NCBI GenBank assembly: GCA_030594725.1
Contig: JAUVEQ010000202.1
Location: 1-5,715, forward strand
Direction: 5' to 3'
Source of the DNA: Methanobacteriota archaeon
Lineage (GTDB): Archaea; Thermoplasmatota; DTKX01; GCA-020343715
DNA: 5,715 nucleotides
Below the pieces are notes generated by a model. It worked only from the letters and a program-made list of their open reading frames with translations. It was not told where the DNA came from and did no database searches. Positions 1 to 4,714 of the stretch are shown piece by piece. Each line of letters opens with the position of its first letter. Position 1 is the stretch's first letter. The translations under genes were made by a program, and so were the position numbers.

Positions 1-500
1 TGACGGTAGCGGCGGTTCACGCGGATGGTCTGGATGTAGTTGCGCAGGGCCTCGTCGGTATCGCCCAAGTAGGTGTACGCGTTGCCCCTGTTGCACCAGG
101 CCACCTCGTAGCTGGGCTGCAGCTCGACCGCCCTGTGGTAGCTATCGGCCGCCGACGCGTGGTCGCCCATGGCGTCGAAGACGACGCCCCTGTTGTTCCA
201 CGCCACGACGTCCTCGGGATGGCGGAGCAGGTACTCGTCGTAGGCCGCGATGGACCTCTTGTGGTCCGCGTGGTGGAAGTGGTCCTCGGCCGAATCCAGC
301 AGGGTCCGGTCCGAGGCGGAGCTCAGCTCCTCGTGTTCCTCCGCGGCCTTGACATCCGCCGCCCTCTTGAGCACGGCCGCCCGGGCCGCATCGGGGTCGT
401 GACCTCTCCCTCCAGCGTCCGGGCGCTTCTCATCCTCCGGGTCCAGTTCAGCACATCCAGGGGAGCGCTGGCCGCCCCCTGTGTGCGATGGCCACGTCAC
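1..500 (-). CDS. Tetratricopeptide-repeat protein, N-terminal part, cut by window edge
   Basis: Reading the minus strand gives an open frame that runs off the left edge. From about position 290 down to 1 it encodes at least three tandem helical repeats of TPR type, including AWNNRGVVFDAMGDHASAAD and AWCNRGNAYTYLGDTDEALR. These show the usual W-x-x-x-G-x-x-x-x-x-x-G-x-x-x-x-A spacing. TPR proteins are protein-interaction scaffolds; no partner or enzymatic domain is visible here. The repeats are preceded by a charged, Ala/Glu-rich segment. The start is uncertain: there is no in-frame ATG upstream. GTG at 498-500 is the best choice because it keeps the charged segment and leaves the cis signals upstream non-coding, but it has no clear ribosome binding site. 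GTG at 372-374 and TTG at 546-548 are alternatives. The gene is divergent from the acyl-CoA dehydrogenase array, and nothing ties it functionally to it. Confidence 0.8.
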   Translation of the reverse strand, partial: MTWPSHTGGGQRSPGCAELDPEDEKRPDAGGRGHDPDAARAAVLKRAADVKAAEEHEELSSASDRTLLDSAEDHFHHADHKRSIAAYDEYLLRHPEDVVAWNNRGVVFDAMGDHASAADSYHRAVELQPSYEVAWCNRGNAYTYLGDTDEALRNYIQTIRVNRRYR

Positions 501-514
501 CTTATGTGCGTTTC

Positions 515-533
515 GCTCGGGGACCGCTTTTCG
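515..533 (-). promoter_or_regulatory. Shared two-part motif, copy 1 (upstream of TPR gene)
   Basis: On the minus strand this reads CGAAAAGCG, then 2 nt, then CCCCGAGC. The same two blocks in the same order, with a 4-nt gap, occur on the plus strand at 971-991 upstream of the acyl-CoA dehydrogenase. This copy ends 14 nt before the chosen GTG start. CGAAA resembles some archaeal BRE sequences, but no TATA box follows, so it is more likely a regulator site or leader element. The function is unknown. Confidence 0.4.
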
Positions 534-534
534 G

Positions 535-562
535 AAGGCCAGGAACAATTATTGTTGGCCTT
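535..562. promoter_or_regulatory. Nested inverted repeat, candidate operator or leader hairpin
   Basis: A perfect 6+1+6 dyad, AACAATTATTGTT at 544-556, is flanked by outer arms AAGGCC (535-540) and GGCCTT (557-562). The AT-rich core stands out in GC-rich surroundings. If the TATA box at 584-591 fires leftwards, transcription would start near 562, so the dyad would cover roughly +1 to +28. That is a typical place for an archaeal repressor to block polymerase. It could equally fold as an RNA hairpin in the TPR leader. The half-site GGAACAAT (542-549) recurs at 855-862. Confidence 0.45.
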
Positions 563-583
563 TTCCACAACGATCCCGCGCGG

Positions 584-591
584 TATATATA
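584..591. promoter_or_regulatory. TATA box (TATATATA), self-complementary, orientation ambiguous
   Basis: TATATATA is an archaeal-type TATA box in an otherwise GC-rich genome and is the only such match in the intergenic region. Because it is its own complement it could serve either strand. Leftward it would start a transcript near 562 for the TPR gene. Rightward it would start near 611-617, at the left end of the candidate RNA. Neither flank has a strong BRE. The minus direction is slightly favoured by the organised dyad and direct-repeat elements around it. Confidence 0.55.
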
Positions 592-596
592 GCATC

Positions 597-612
597 ATGA
601 CAAAGTATGACA
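597..612. repeat. ATGACA direct repeat with 10-bp period beside the TATA box
   Basis: ATGACA occurs at 597-602 and again at 607-612, one DNA turn apart. Relative to a leftward start near 562 this lies at about -35 to -50, immediately upstream of the TATA box, where archaeal activators often bind. Relative to a rightward start it would sit at or just before +1. Two copies of a 6-mer are weak evidence on their own. Confidence 0.25.
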
Positions 613-622
613 CGGCAATATC

Positions 623-629
623 AGGAGGT
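623..629 (+). promoter_or_regulatory. Strong Shine-Dalgarno-like AGGAGGT without an obvious gene
   Basis: AGGAGGT is a near-perfect complement of the 16S rRNA 3' tail. No ATG, GTG or TTG lies at normal spacing. The nearest ATG is at 647, 17 nt away, and opens only six codons (MAPDPS) ending in three consecutive in-frame stops TAG TAA TAG (665-673). It may be a leader mini-ORF, a structural element of an RNA, or chance. Confidence 0.25.
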
Positions 630-660
630 AATAACTACGTCTGCTAATGGCTCCGGATCC

Positions 661-706
661 GTCCTAGTAATAGGGTACGATAGCTGGGTCACCCGCCTTC
701 GGGTGA
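661..706 (+). other. Two adjacent RNA hairpins with tetraloops
   Basis: The first hairpin is CCTA-GTAA-TAGG (663-674), a GNRA-type loop, extendable by two G-U pairs to 661-676. The second is TCACCCG-CCTT-CGGGTGA (689-706), a perfect 7-bp stem; an alternative register places a classic C(UUCG)G loop at 697-702. Two such hairpins in 46 nt with no coding frame suggests a folded RNA on the plus strand. Confidence 0.4.
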
Positions 707-817
707 GCGGTGGTTTCTCACTTCCCGCATTCATGCGCATGCAGCTCATGGACGCGGCGGAGGAATAGAATACCACGGCGGCATTGCCTCTTGCATCCCG
801 CCTCCCCATCCGGAAAT

Positions 818-850
818 CCTCCCCACTTCCTCCGTTGTTCCTCCTTCCTT
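818..850 (+). repeat. Three tandem 11-nt units CCTCCnnnnTT
   Basis: Units begin at 818, 829 and 840 (CCTCCCCACTT, CCTCCGTTGTT, CCTCCTTCCTT), with a further CCTCC at 801-805. The plus strand from about 786 to 854 is strongly pyrimidine-rich. CCUCC is the anti-Shine-Dalgarno core, so an RNA from this strand could pair with ribosome binding sites. The low complexity of the tract makes partial chance periodicity possible. Confidence 0.45.
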
Positions 851-864
851 CCTTGGAACAATAT

Positions 865-910
865 CCGGGTCGCGCCGGACCCAGCCGCGACCCGGAAACC
901 CCCCTTTTTT
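865..910 (+). terminator. 10-bp GC-rich stem followed by T6, candidate terminator
   Basis: CCGGGTCGCG (865-874) pairs perfectly with CGCGACCCGG (886-895) across an 11-nt loop. It is followed by AAACCCCCC and then TTTTTT (905-910), with further T-rich sequence to about 922. Archaeal terminators depend mainly on the T tract, so this would end a plus-strand transcript. The 9-nt spacing between stem and T tract is longer than in a typical bacterial intrinsic terminator. If active, the array starting at 1035 needs its own promoter between 911 and 1034. Confidence 0.5.
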
Positions 911-970
911 CTCGTTCTTCTCTGACCCTCCAGCGAGCAGGCCAGCACTCCCGTTAGTAAACCTTATCTG

Positions 971-991
971 CGAAAAGCGCTATCCCCGAGC
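971..991 (+). promoter_or_regulatory. Shared two-part motif, copy 2 (upstream of acyl-CoA dehydrogenase)
   Basis: CGAAAAGCG (971-979), 4 nt, then CCCCGAGC (984-991) repeats the element found on the minus strand at 515-533. This copy ends 43 nt before the ATG at 1035. It is followed by a small hairpin CCCC-AGCA-GGGG (993-1004). No good TATA box was found between 911 and 1034; CCTTATCT near 962-969 is the only weak candidate. Confidence 0.4.
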
Positions 992-1034
992 TCCCCAGCA
1001 GGGGCCAGTACCCTGTCCAGGATGGTGGTTTACC

Positions 1035-2180
1035 ATGGACTTCGCCCTCAACAAAGAGCAGCTGATGATTCAGCAGATGGTCCGGGAGTTCGCACAGAAC
1101 GAGATCGAGCCCATCGTCGCCGAGTACGAGGCCGAGGGCCGGTTCCCCGAGGAGATCATCAAGAGGTTGGGTGAGATCGGCATCCTCGGGATGACCGTTC
1201 CCAAGGAGCTTGGCGGGGGAGGTTGCGACACCGTCTCGTACACCTGCGCCATAGAGGAGATCTCCAGGGCGTGCGCCTCCACCGGGATCGCCGTCTCGGT
1301 CAACAATTCCCTTGCCTGCTTCCCGCTGCTCACCTTCGGGACCGACGAGCAGAAGGCCGAGTTCCTGACCCCGATCGCCAACGGCAGCAGCCTGGGGGCG
1401 TTCGGTCTGACCGAACCCTCGGCGGGCTCCGACGCCGCCATGCAGCAGACCGTCGCTGTCCGGGACGGGGACGATTACGTCATCAACGGCATCAAGCACT
1501 TCATCACCAATGCCACCGTGGCGGAGGTCTACATCGTCTTCGCCATGGAGGACAAGTCCAAGGGTACCCGGGGCATCACCACCTTCATCCTGAAGAAGGG
1601 CGACCCCGGCTTCACCTTCGGCACCATCGAGGACAAGCTGGGCATCCGGGCCTCCATCCAGGCAGAGCTGGTCTTCGAGGACTGCCGCATCCCCGCTAGC
1701 CGAATGCTGGGGCAGAGCGGCAAGGGCTTCAAGATCGCCATGATGACCCTTGACGTGGGCCGCATCGGCGTGGCCTCCCAGGCACTGGGCATCGCCCAGG
1801 CCAGCCTGGACCGCTCCATCCAGTTCGCCAACGAACGGGAGCAGTTCGGCAAGCCCATCGGACGGCTCGGTGCCATCCAGGAGGCGGTCGCCAACATGGC
1901 CACCGATATCGAGGCGGCCCGCATGCTGGTCCGCTACGCGGCCTGGTGCAAGGACATGGGCAAGCCATTCTCCAAGGAGGCCGCCATGGCGAAGCTCTTC
2001 GCCTCAGAGACGGCCATGGCCTCGGCCACCAAGGCCATCCAGATCCATGGGGGCTATGGTTACATCAAGGACTATCCCGTGGAGAGGTACTTCCGGGACG
2101 CCAAGATCACCGAGATCTACGAGGGGACCTCGGAGATCCAGCGTCTCGTCATCGCGCTCAACGTACTATCAGGGAAGTGA
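1035..2180 (+). CDS. Butyryl/short-chain acyl-CoA dehydrogenase
   Basis: A 381-residue FAD-dependent acyl-CoA dehydrogenase of normal family length that desaturates an acyl-CoA at C2-C3 or reduces the enoyl-CoA. The start MDFALNKEQLMIQQMVREFA matches the usual helical N-terminal domain. Family signature 1 is LTEPSAGSD (125-133), contacting flavin and substrate. REQFGKPIGR (268-277) and QIHGGYGYIKDYPVERYFRD (336-355) are the C-terminal domain signatures. The catalytic base is expected to be Glu363 in YEGTSEIQR, the position used by butyryl- and short-chain enzymes. From memory it resembles clostridial Bcd along its whole length, but substrate chain length cannot be fixed by eye. The ATG has a partial ribosome site GGTGG 6 nt upstream. 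It is the first gene of the array, with etfB 38 nt downstream as the expected electron partner. It is probably cytoplasmic. Confidence 0.93.
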   Translation: MDFALNKEQLMIQQMVREFAQNEIEPIVAEYEAEGRFPEEIIKRLGEIGILGMTVPKELGGGGCDTVSYTCAIEEISRACASTGIAVSVNNSLACFPLLTFGTDEQKAEFLTPIANGSSLGAFGLTEPSAGSDAAMQQTVAVRDGDDYVINGIKHFITNATVAEVYIVFAMEDKSKGTRGITTFILKKGDPGFTFGTIEDKLGIRASIQAELVFEDCRIPASRMLGQSGKGFKIAMMTLDVGRIGVASQALGIAQASLDRSIQFANEREQFGKPIGRLGAIQEAVANMATDIEAARMLVRYAAWCKDMGKPFSKEAAMAKLFASETAMASATKAIQIHGGYGYIKDYPVERYFRDAKITEIYEGTSEIQRLVIALNVLSGK

Positions 2181-2218
2181 CAATGGAGGTCACAACCACA
2201 CCCAGAGGAGTTGAAGGA

Positions 2219-3019
2219 ATGAACATCGTCGTGCTCATCAAGCAGGTGCCTGACACCACCGATGTGAAGATCGACCCCAGGACGGGCACCCTCATCCGTG
2301 AGGGTGTACCCTCCATCATCAACCCGGACGACAAGCATGCCCTCGAGGAGGGGCTGCGCATCCGAGAGAAGTTCGGTGGCACGGTGACCGTGCTGTCCAT
2401 GGGTCCGCCCCAGGCGGAGGATGCCCTGATGGAGGCCCGCGCTATGGGGGCGGACACCACCGTCCTCGTATCCGACCGCGCCTTCGCCGGGTCCGACACG
2501 CTCGCCACCTCGTACGCCCTCGCCCGCTCGGTGCTCACCACCGGCGAGTGGGACATCGTGCTGGGAGGCAGGCAGGCCATCGACGGGGACACCGCCCAGA
2601 TCGGCCCCCAGACCGCAGAGCTGCTCGGGGTGCCCCAGGTCACCTACTGCATCGAGATAGAAATCGCAGAGGACGGCAGGTCCGTGACCGCCAAGAGGGC
2701 GCTGGAGGATGGTTACGAGGTCATCGAGACCAAGCTCCCCGCGCTCTTCACCGTCATCAAGGACATCAACGAGCCCCGGTACCCCTCGATCCGGGGCATC
2801 GTCAACGTGTGCCGGGACTGCGACGTGCAGACCTGGAACGCCAAGGACATCGGGGCCTCCAAGAAGATGATCGGCCTGGACGGGTCCCCCACCCAGGTGG
2901 CCCGCACCTTCGCCCCCGAACCCAAGGGAGAGGGCCTGATCCTGGAGGGTCCCCCGGAGCAGACCACGAAGGAGCTGGTCAAGCACCTGCGTGAGAAGAA
3001 CGTCGTGAGGGTGAGGTGA
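2219..3019 (+). CDS. etfB: Electron transfer flavoprotein beta subunit, bifurcating-type motif
   Basis: A 266-residue EtfB that pairs with EtfA to pass electrons between the acyl-CoA dehydrogenase and other carriers. It opens with the family N-terminus MNIVVLIKQVPDTTDVKIDP. GRQAIDGDTAQIGPQTAE (117-134) lines the nucleotide site. In this region, non-bifurcating mitochondrial-type EtfB binds AMP and has a different sequence, whereas DGDTAQxGP is typical of bifurcating EtfB proteins that hold a second FAD. KRALEDGYEVIETKLPALFT (159-178) matches the ETF-beta signature region. The ATG at 2219 is preceded by GAGGAG with 8 nt spacing. An in-frame ATG at 2183 would add 12 residues not expected in the family. 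The stop at 3017-3019 lies inside the ribosome site of etfA, suggesting translational coupling. Bifurcation is inferred from motifs and not demonstrated. Confidence 0.93.
   Translation: MNIVVLIKQVPDTTDVKIDPRTGTLIREGVPSIINPDDKHALEEGLRIREKFGGTVTVLSMGPPQAEDALMEARAMGADTTVLVSDRAFAGSDTLATSYALARSVLTTGEWDIVLGGRQAIDGDTAQIGPQTAELLGVPQVTYCIEIEIAEDGRSVTAKRALEDGYEVIETKLPALFTVIKDINEPRYPSIRGIVNVCRDCDVQTWNAKDIGASKKMIGLDGSPTQVARTFAPEPKGEGLILEGPPEQTTKELVKHLREKNVVRVR
3013..3019 (+). promoter_or_regulatory. etfA ribosome binding site overlapping the etfB stop
   Basis: GAGGTGA is a 7-nt match to the anti-Shine-Dalgarno complement, 5 nt before ATG 3025, and its last three bases are the etfB stop TGA. It decides the etfA start in favour of ATG 3025 over the in-frame GTG at 3016, which lies inside it. 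Confidence 0.7.
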
Positions 3020-3024
3020 TCAAG

Positions 3025-4221
3025 ATGCCCGGAGTCAACGTGAAGGAACCGGAGTGCATCGGGTGCAAGATCTGCATCAAGTCCTGCCCCTACGACGCCA
3101 TCGACTTCGACGAGGATACCAAGAAGGCCTCCATCAACGACAAGTGCACCGTGTGCGGCGCGTGCATCCCCGTCTGCCCCGAGGATGCCATCGTCTCCGA
3201 GATCGAGATCGTCACGGACCTCTCGGAATACAAGGACGTCTGGGTCTTCGCCGAGCACCGGGACGGAGCACTGGCCAAGGTGGGCCTCCAGCTCCTCGGT
3301 TGCGCGCAGGGACTGGCCGCTGACGTGGGCGAGCGCGTGTGCGCCGTCCTCGTAGGCCACCAGGTGGAAGACTTCATCCCCACCCTCTTCGAGTACGGGG
3401 CGGACATCGTCTACCACGTGGACGCCCCCGAGCTGAAGACCTACCGGTTCGACACCTACACCAAGGTGATGGTGGAACTGGTGAGGACATACAGCCCCAA
3501 CATGTTCCTGCTGGGCGCCACCCATATCGGACGCGACCTGGCACCCCGGGTGTCCCGTCGCCTCAACGCCGGCCTCACGGCCGACTGCACCGAGCTCACC
3601 ATCGACCCCGAGACCAAGTTGCTCAAGATGACGAGGCCCGCCTTCGGCGGCAACATCATGGCCACCATCCTGTGCCCCAACACCCGGCCCCAGATGTCCA
3701 CGGTCCGACCCGGCATCATGAAGGAGACCGAACCAAAGGCGGGCGCTTCTGGCGAGGTCATCAAGATGGACGTGGAGTTCGAGGACCGTGATTTCATGAT
3801 CACCATCCGCGAGATCGTCAAGGTCCCCAGGAAGATGGTGAACCTGGAGGAGGCCAAGATCATCGTGTCCGGGGGACGCGGGGTCGGCAGCACCGCCGGC
3901 TTCAAGGTCCTCGAGGAACTGGCAGAGGTCCTGGAGGCCGAGATCGGAGGGAGCCGCGTGGCCGTCGAGCAGGGCTGGATATCCCAGGACAACCAGGTGG
4001 GCCAGACGGGCAAGTCGGTCCGCCCGGACCTCTACATCGCCCGCGGCATCAGCGGCTCGATCCAGCACCGGGCCGGAATGCAGACCTCCGGCATCATCGT
4101 GGCCATCAACAAGGACCCGGACGCCTACCTCTTCAAGATCGCGGACTACGGCATCGTGGGCGACCTCCACACCGTGATCCCCCTCCTGACCGAGGCCTTC
4201 CGCAAGGAACTTGGCAAGTAG
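3025..4221 (+). CDS. etfA: Electron transfer flavoprotein alpha subunit with N-terminal 2[4Fe-4S] ferredoxin domain
   Basis: A 398-residue protein fusing a ferredoxin to EtfA. Residues 11-22 (CIGCKICIKSCP) and 41-52 (CTVCGACIPVCP) are two complete CxxCxxCxxxCP motifs, predicting two [4Fe-4S] clusters. From about residue 70 follows the EtfA N-terminal domain. The C-terminal FAD domain has SGGRGVGSTAGFKVLEELAE (282-301), QVGQTGKSVRPDLYIARGIS (324-343), SIQHRAGM (345-352) and NKDPDAYLFKIADYGIVGDL (362-381), all hallmarks of alpha-FAD binding. Ordinary EtfA is about 310-330 residues; the extra length is the ferredoxin. The same fusion is known in bacterial bifurcating systems such as the caffeyl-CoA reductase and lactate dehydrogenase Etf complexes of Acetobacterium. 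The clusters could give a docking or electron-exit site for ferredoxin. It is probably cytoplasmic, bound to EtfB and the acyl-CoA dehydrogenase. Confidence 0.95.
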   Translation: MPGVNVKEPECIGCKICIKSCPYDAIDFDEDTKKASINDKCTVCGACIPVCPEDAIVSEIEIVTDLSEYKDVWVFAEHRDGALAKVGLQLLGCAQGLAADVGERVCAVLVGHQVEDFIPTLFEYGADIVYHVDAPELKTYRFDTYTKVMVELVRTYSPNMFLLGATHIGRDLAPRVSRRLNAGLTADCTELTIDPETKLLKMTRPAFGGNIMATILCPNTRPQMSTVRPGIMKETEPKAGASGEVIKMDVEFEDRDFMITIREIVKVPRKMVNLEEAKIIVSGGRGVGSTAGFKVLEELAEVLEAEIGGSRVAVEQGWISQDNQVGQTGKSVRPDLYIARGISGSIQHRAGMQTSGIIVAINKDPDAYLFKIADYGIVGDLHTVIPLLTEAFRKELGK

Positions 4222-4225
4222 GAGG
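4221..4225 (+). promoter_or_regulatory. Ribosome binding site of the PPC gene, overlapping the etfA stop
   Basis: GGAGG starts on the last base of the etfA TAG stop and lies 8 nt before ATG 4234. A ribosome ending etfA would be positioned on it, so coupled translation is likely. It supports the chosen start of the next gene. Confidence 0.65.
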
Positions 4226-4233
4226 CGTGCATC

Positions 4234-4674
4234 ATGCAGGTCATCGAGGACGATGGCACCGTCGTCATCAGGTTGCACGAGGGAGAGGACCTCTTCCCCA
4301 CGCTGGGGGAGGCCCTTGACCAGGTCGGCCTCAGGTACGGGATCATCCTCACCGGGGTGGGCATGCTCAAGGACTTCGAGCTGGGCTGGTTCGACCACGC
4401 CACCAAGGGCTACGTCAAGAGGGTGTTCGCCACCCCCCACGAGCTGACCGCCATGAGCGGGACCATCGCCGTCTCGGCTGACGACGCGAGCACCGTGATG
4501 CCCCACGTCCACGTGGCGATGGCGGGACCGGACCTCGGCCTGGTGGGTGGCCACCTGTGGAAGGCCACCGTCACCATACTCAACGAGATCTCCATCAAGC
4601 GCGTGGACAAGGAGATGGTGAGGCGCCTCAACCCCGCCACCGGGCTAATGGAGCTGGACCTGGGTCAGGCTTAA
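4234..4674 (+). CDS. PPC/DUF296 domain protein
   Basis: A 146-residue single-domain protein of the PPC (plants and prokaryotes conserved, DUF296) family. Characteristic features are the central hydrophobic strand YGIILTGVGMLKDFELGWFD (35-54) and the His-rich segment PHVHVAMAG (90-98) followed by GLVGGHLWKATV (102-113). Conserved histidines H91, H93 and H107 match the positions thought to bind metal in prokaryotic members. The length of about 140 residues is typical. In plants this domain partners an AT-hook in DNA-binding proteins; no AT-hook or other DNA-binding segment is present here, so calling it a transcription factor would be over-reach. It sits 12 nt after etfA in the same array, so a role in sensing or regulating the redox module is an inference. 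It is probably a soluble trimer. Confidence 0.85.
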   Translation: MQVIEDDGTVVIRLHEGEDLFPTLGEALDQVGLRYGIILTGVGMLKDFELGWFDHATKGYVKRVFATPHELTAMSGTIAVSADDASTVMPHVHVAMAGPDLGLVGGHLWKATVTILNEISIKRVDKEMVRRLNPATGLMELDLGQA

Positions 4675-4714
4675 GGCCCATCAACCTGATAACGAGCGGC
4701 AAGAGGTCTCGCCC

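Larger units (their letters stand above)
612..910 (+). ncRNA. Candidate structured non-coding RNA, unrecognised
   Basis: This interval has no credible protein-coding frame, yet it is bracketed by a TATA box about 25 nt upstream and by a stem plus T6 at its right end, implying a transcript near 300 nt. Within it are two adjacent hairpins with stable-loop sequences (661-706), a CATGCGCATG palindrome (732-741), three 11-nt CCTCC units (818-850), a 7-bp hairpin (835-841 with 855-861) and the terminal 10-bp stem. I searched by eye for the conserved cores of SRP RNA, RNase P RNA, 5S rRNA and tRNA and found none. It may instead be a long leader of the acyl-CoA dehydrogenase mRNA, or simply non-functional spacer. 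Both boundaries are inferred. Confidence 0.3.

Noticed and set aside
135..647. A 170-codon plus-strand frame across the TPR gene and the TATA box
   Set aside because: Its first two thirds is antisense to well-formed TPR repeats. The tail crosses the promoter region, and no ribosome site precedes its start.
597..647. A 16-codon peptide starting ATG at 597 right after the TATA box
   Set aside because: The ATG is only 5 nt past the TATA box, upstream of any rightward transcription start, so it would not be in the mRNA.
612..910. SRP RNA, RNase P RNA, 5S rRNA or tRNA in the gene-free region
   Set aside because: Size and setting invited the comparison, but the S-domain GGAA/AGCAG core of SRP RNA, the GAGGAAAGTCC core of RNase P RNA, a 5S-like sequence and a tRNA T-arm were not found on either strand.
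710..925. A 71-codon plus-strand frame rich in Pro, Ser and Arg
   Set aside because: Low-complexity translation of the pyrimidine tract, no ribosome site, and it runs through the terminator-like stem.
718..948. A 76-codon basic frame on the minus strand (GTG start)
   Set aside because: No positioned ribosome site, composition dominated by Arg/Lys/Gly from the purine-rich strand of the pyrimidine block, and it crosses the stem and T6 element.
971..983. CGAAAAGCGCTAT as a BRE plus TATA promoter for the acyl-CoA dehydrogenase
   Set aside because: CGAAA resembles some BREs, but the following bases are not a TATA box, and the same motif on the minus strand (515-533) lacks any TATA-like sequence after it.
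2713..4554. A 613-codon open frame on the minus strand
   Set aside because: It lies antisense to part of etfB, all of etfA and part of the PPC gene, each with clear family motifs. High GC content with biased third positions keeps the opposite frame free of stops. Its translation is rich in His, Asp, Gly and Leu in a low-complexity way, with no domain.
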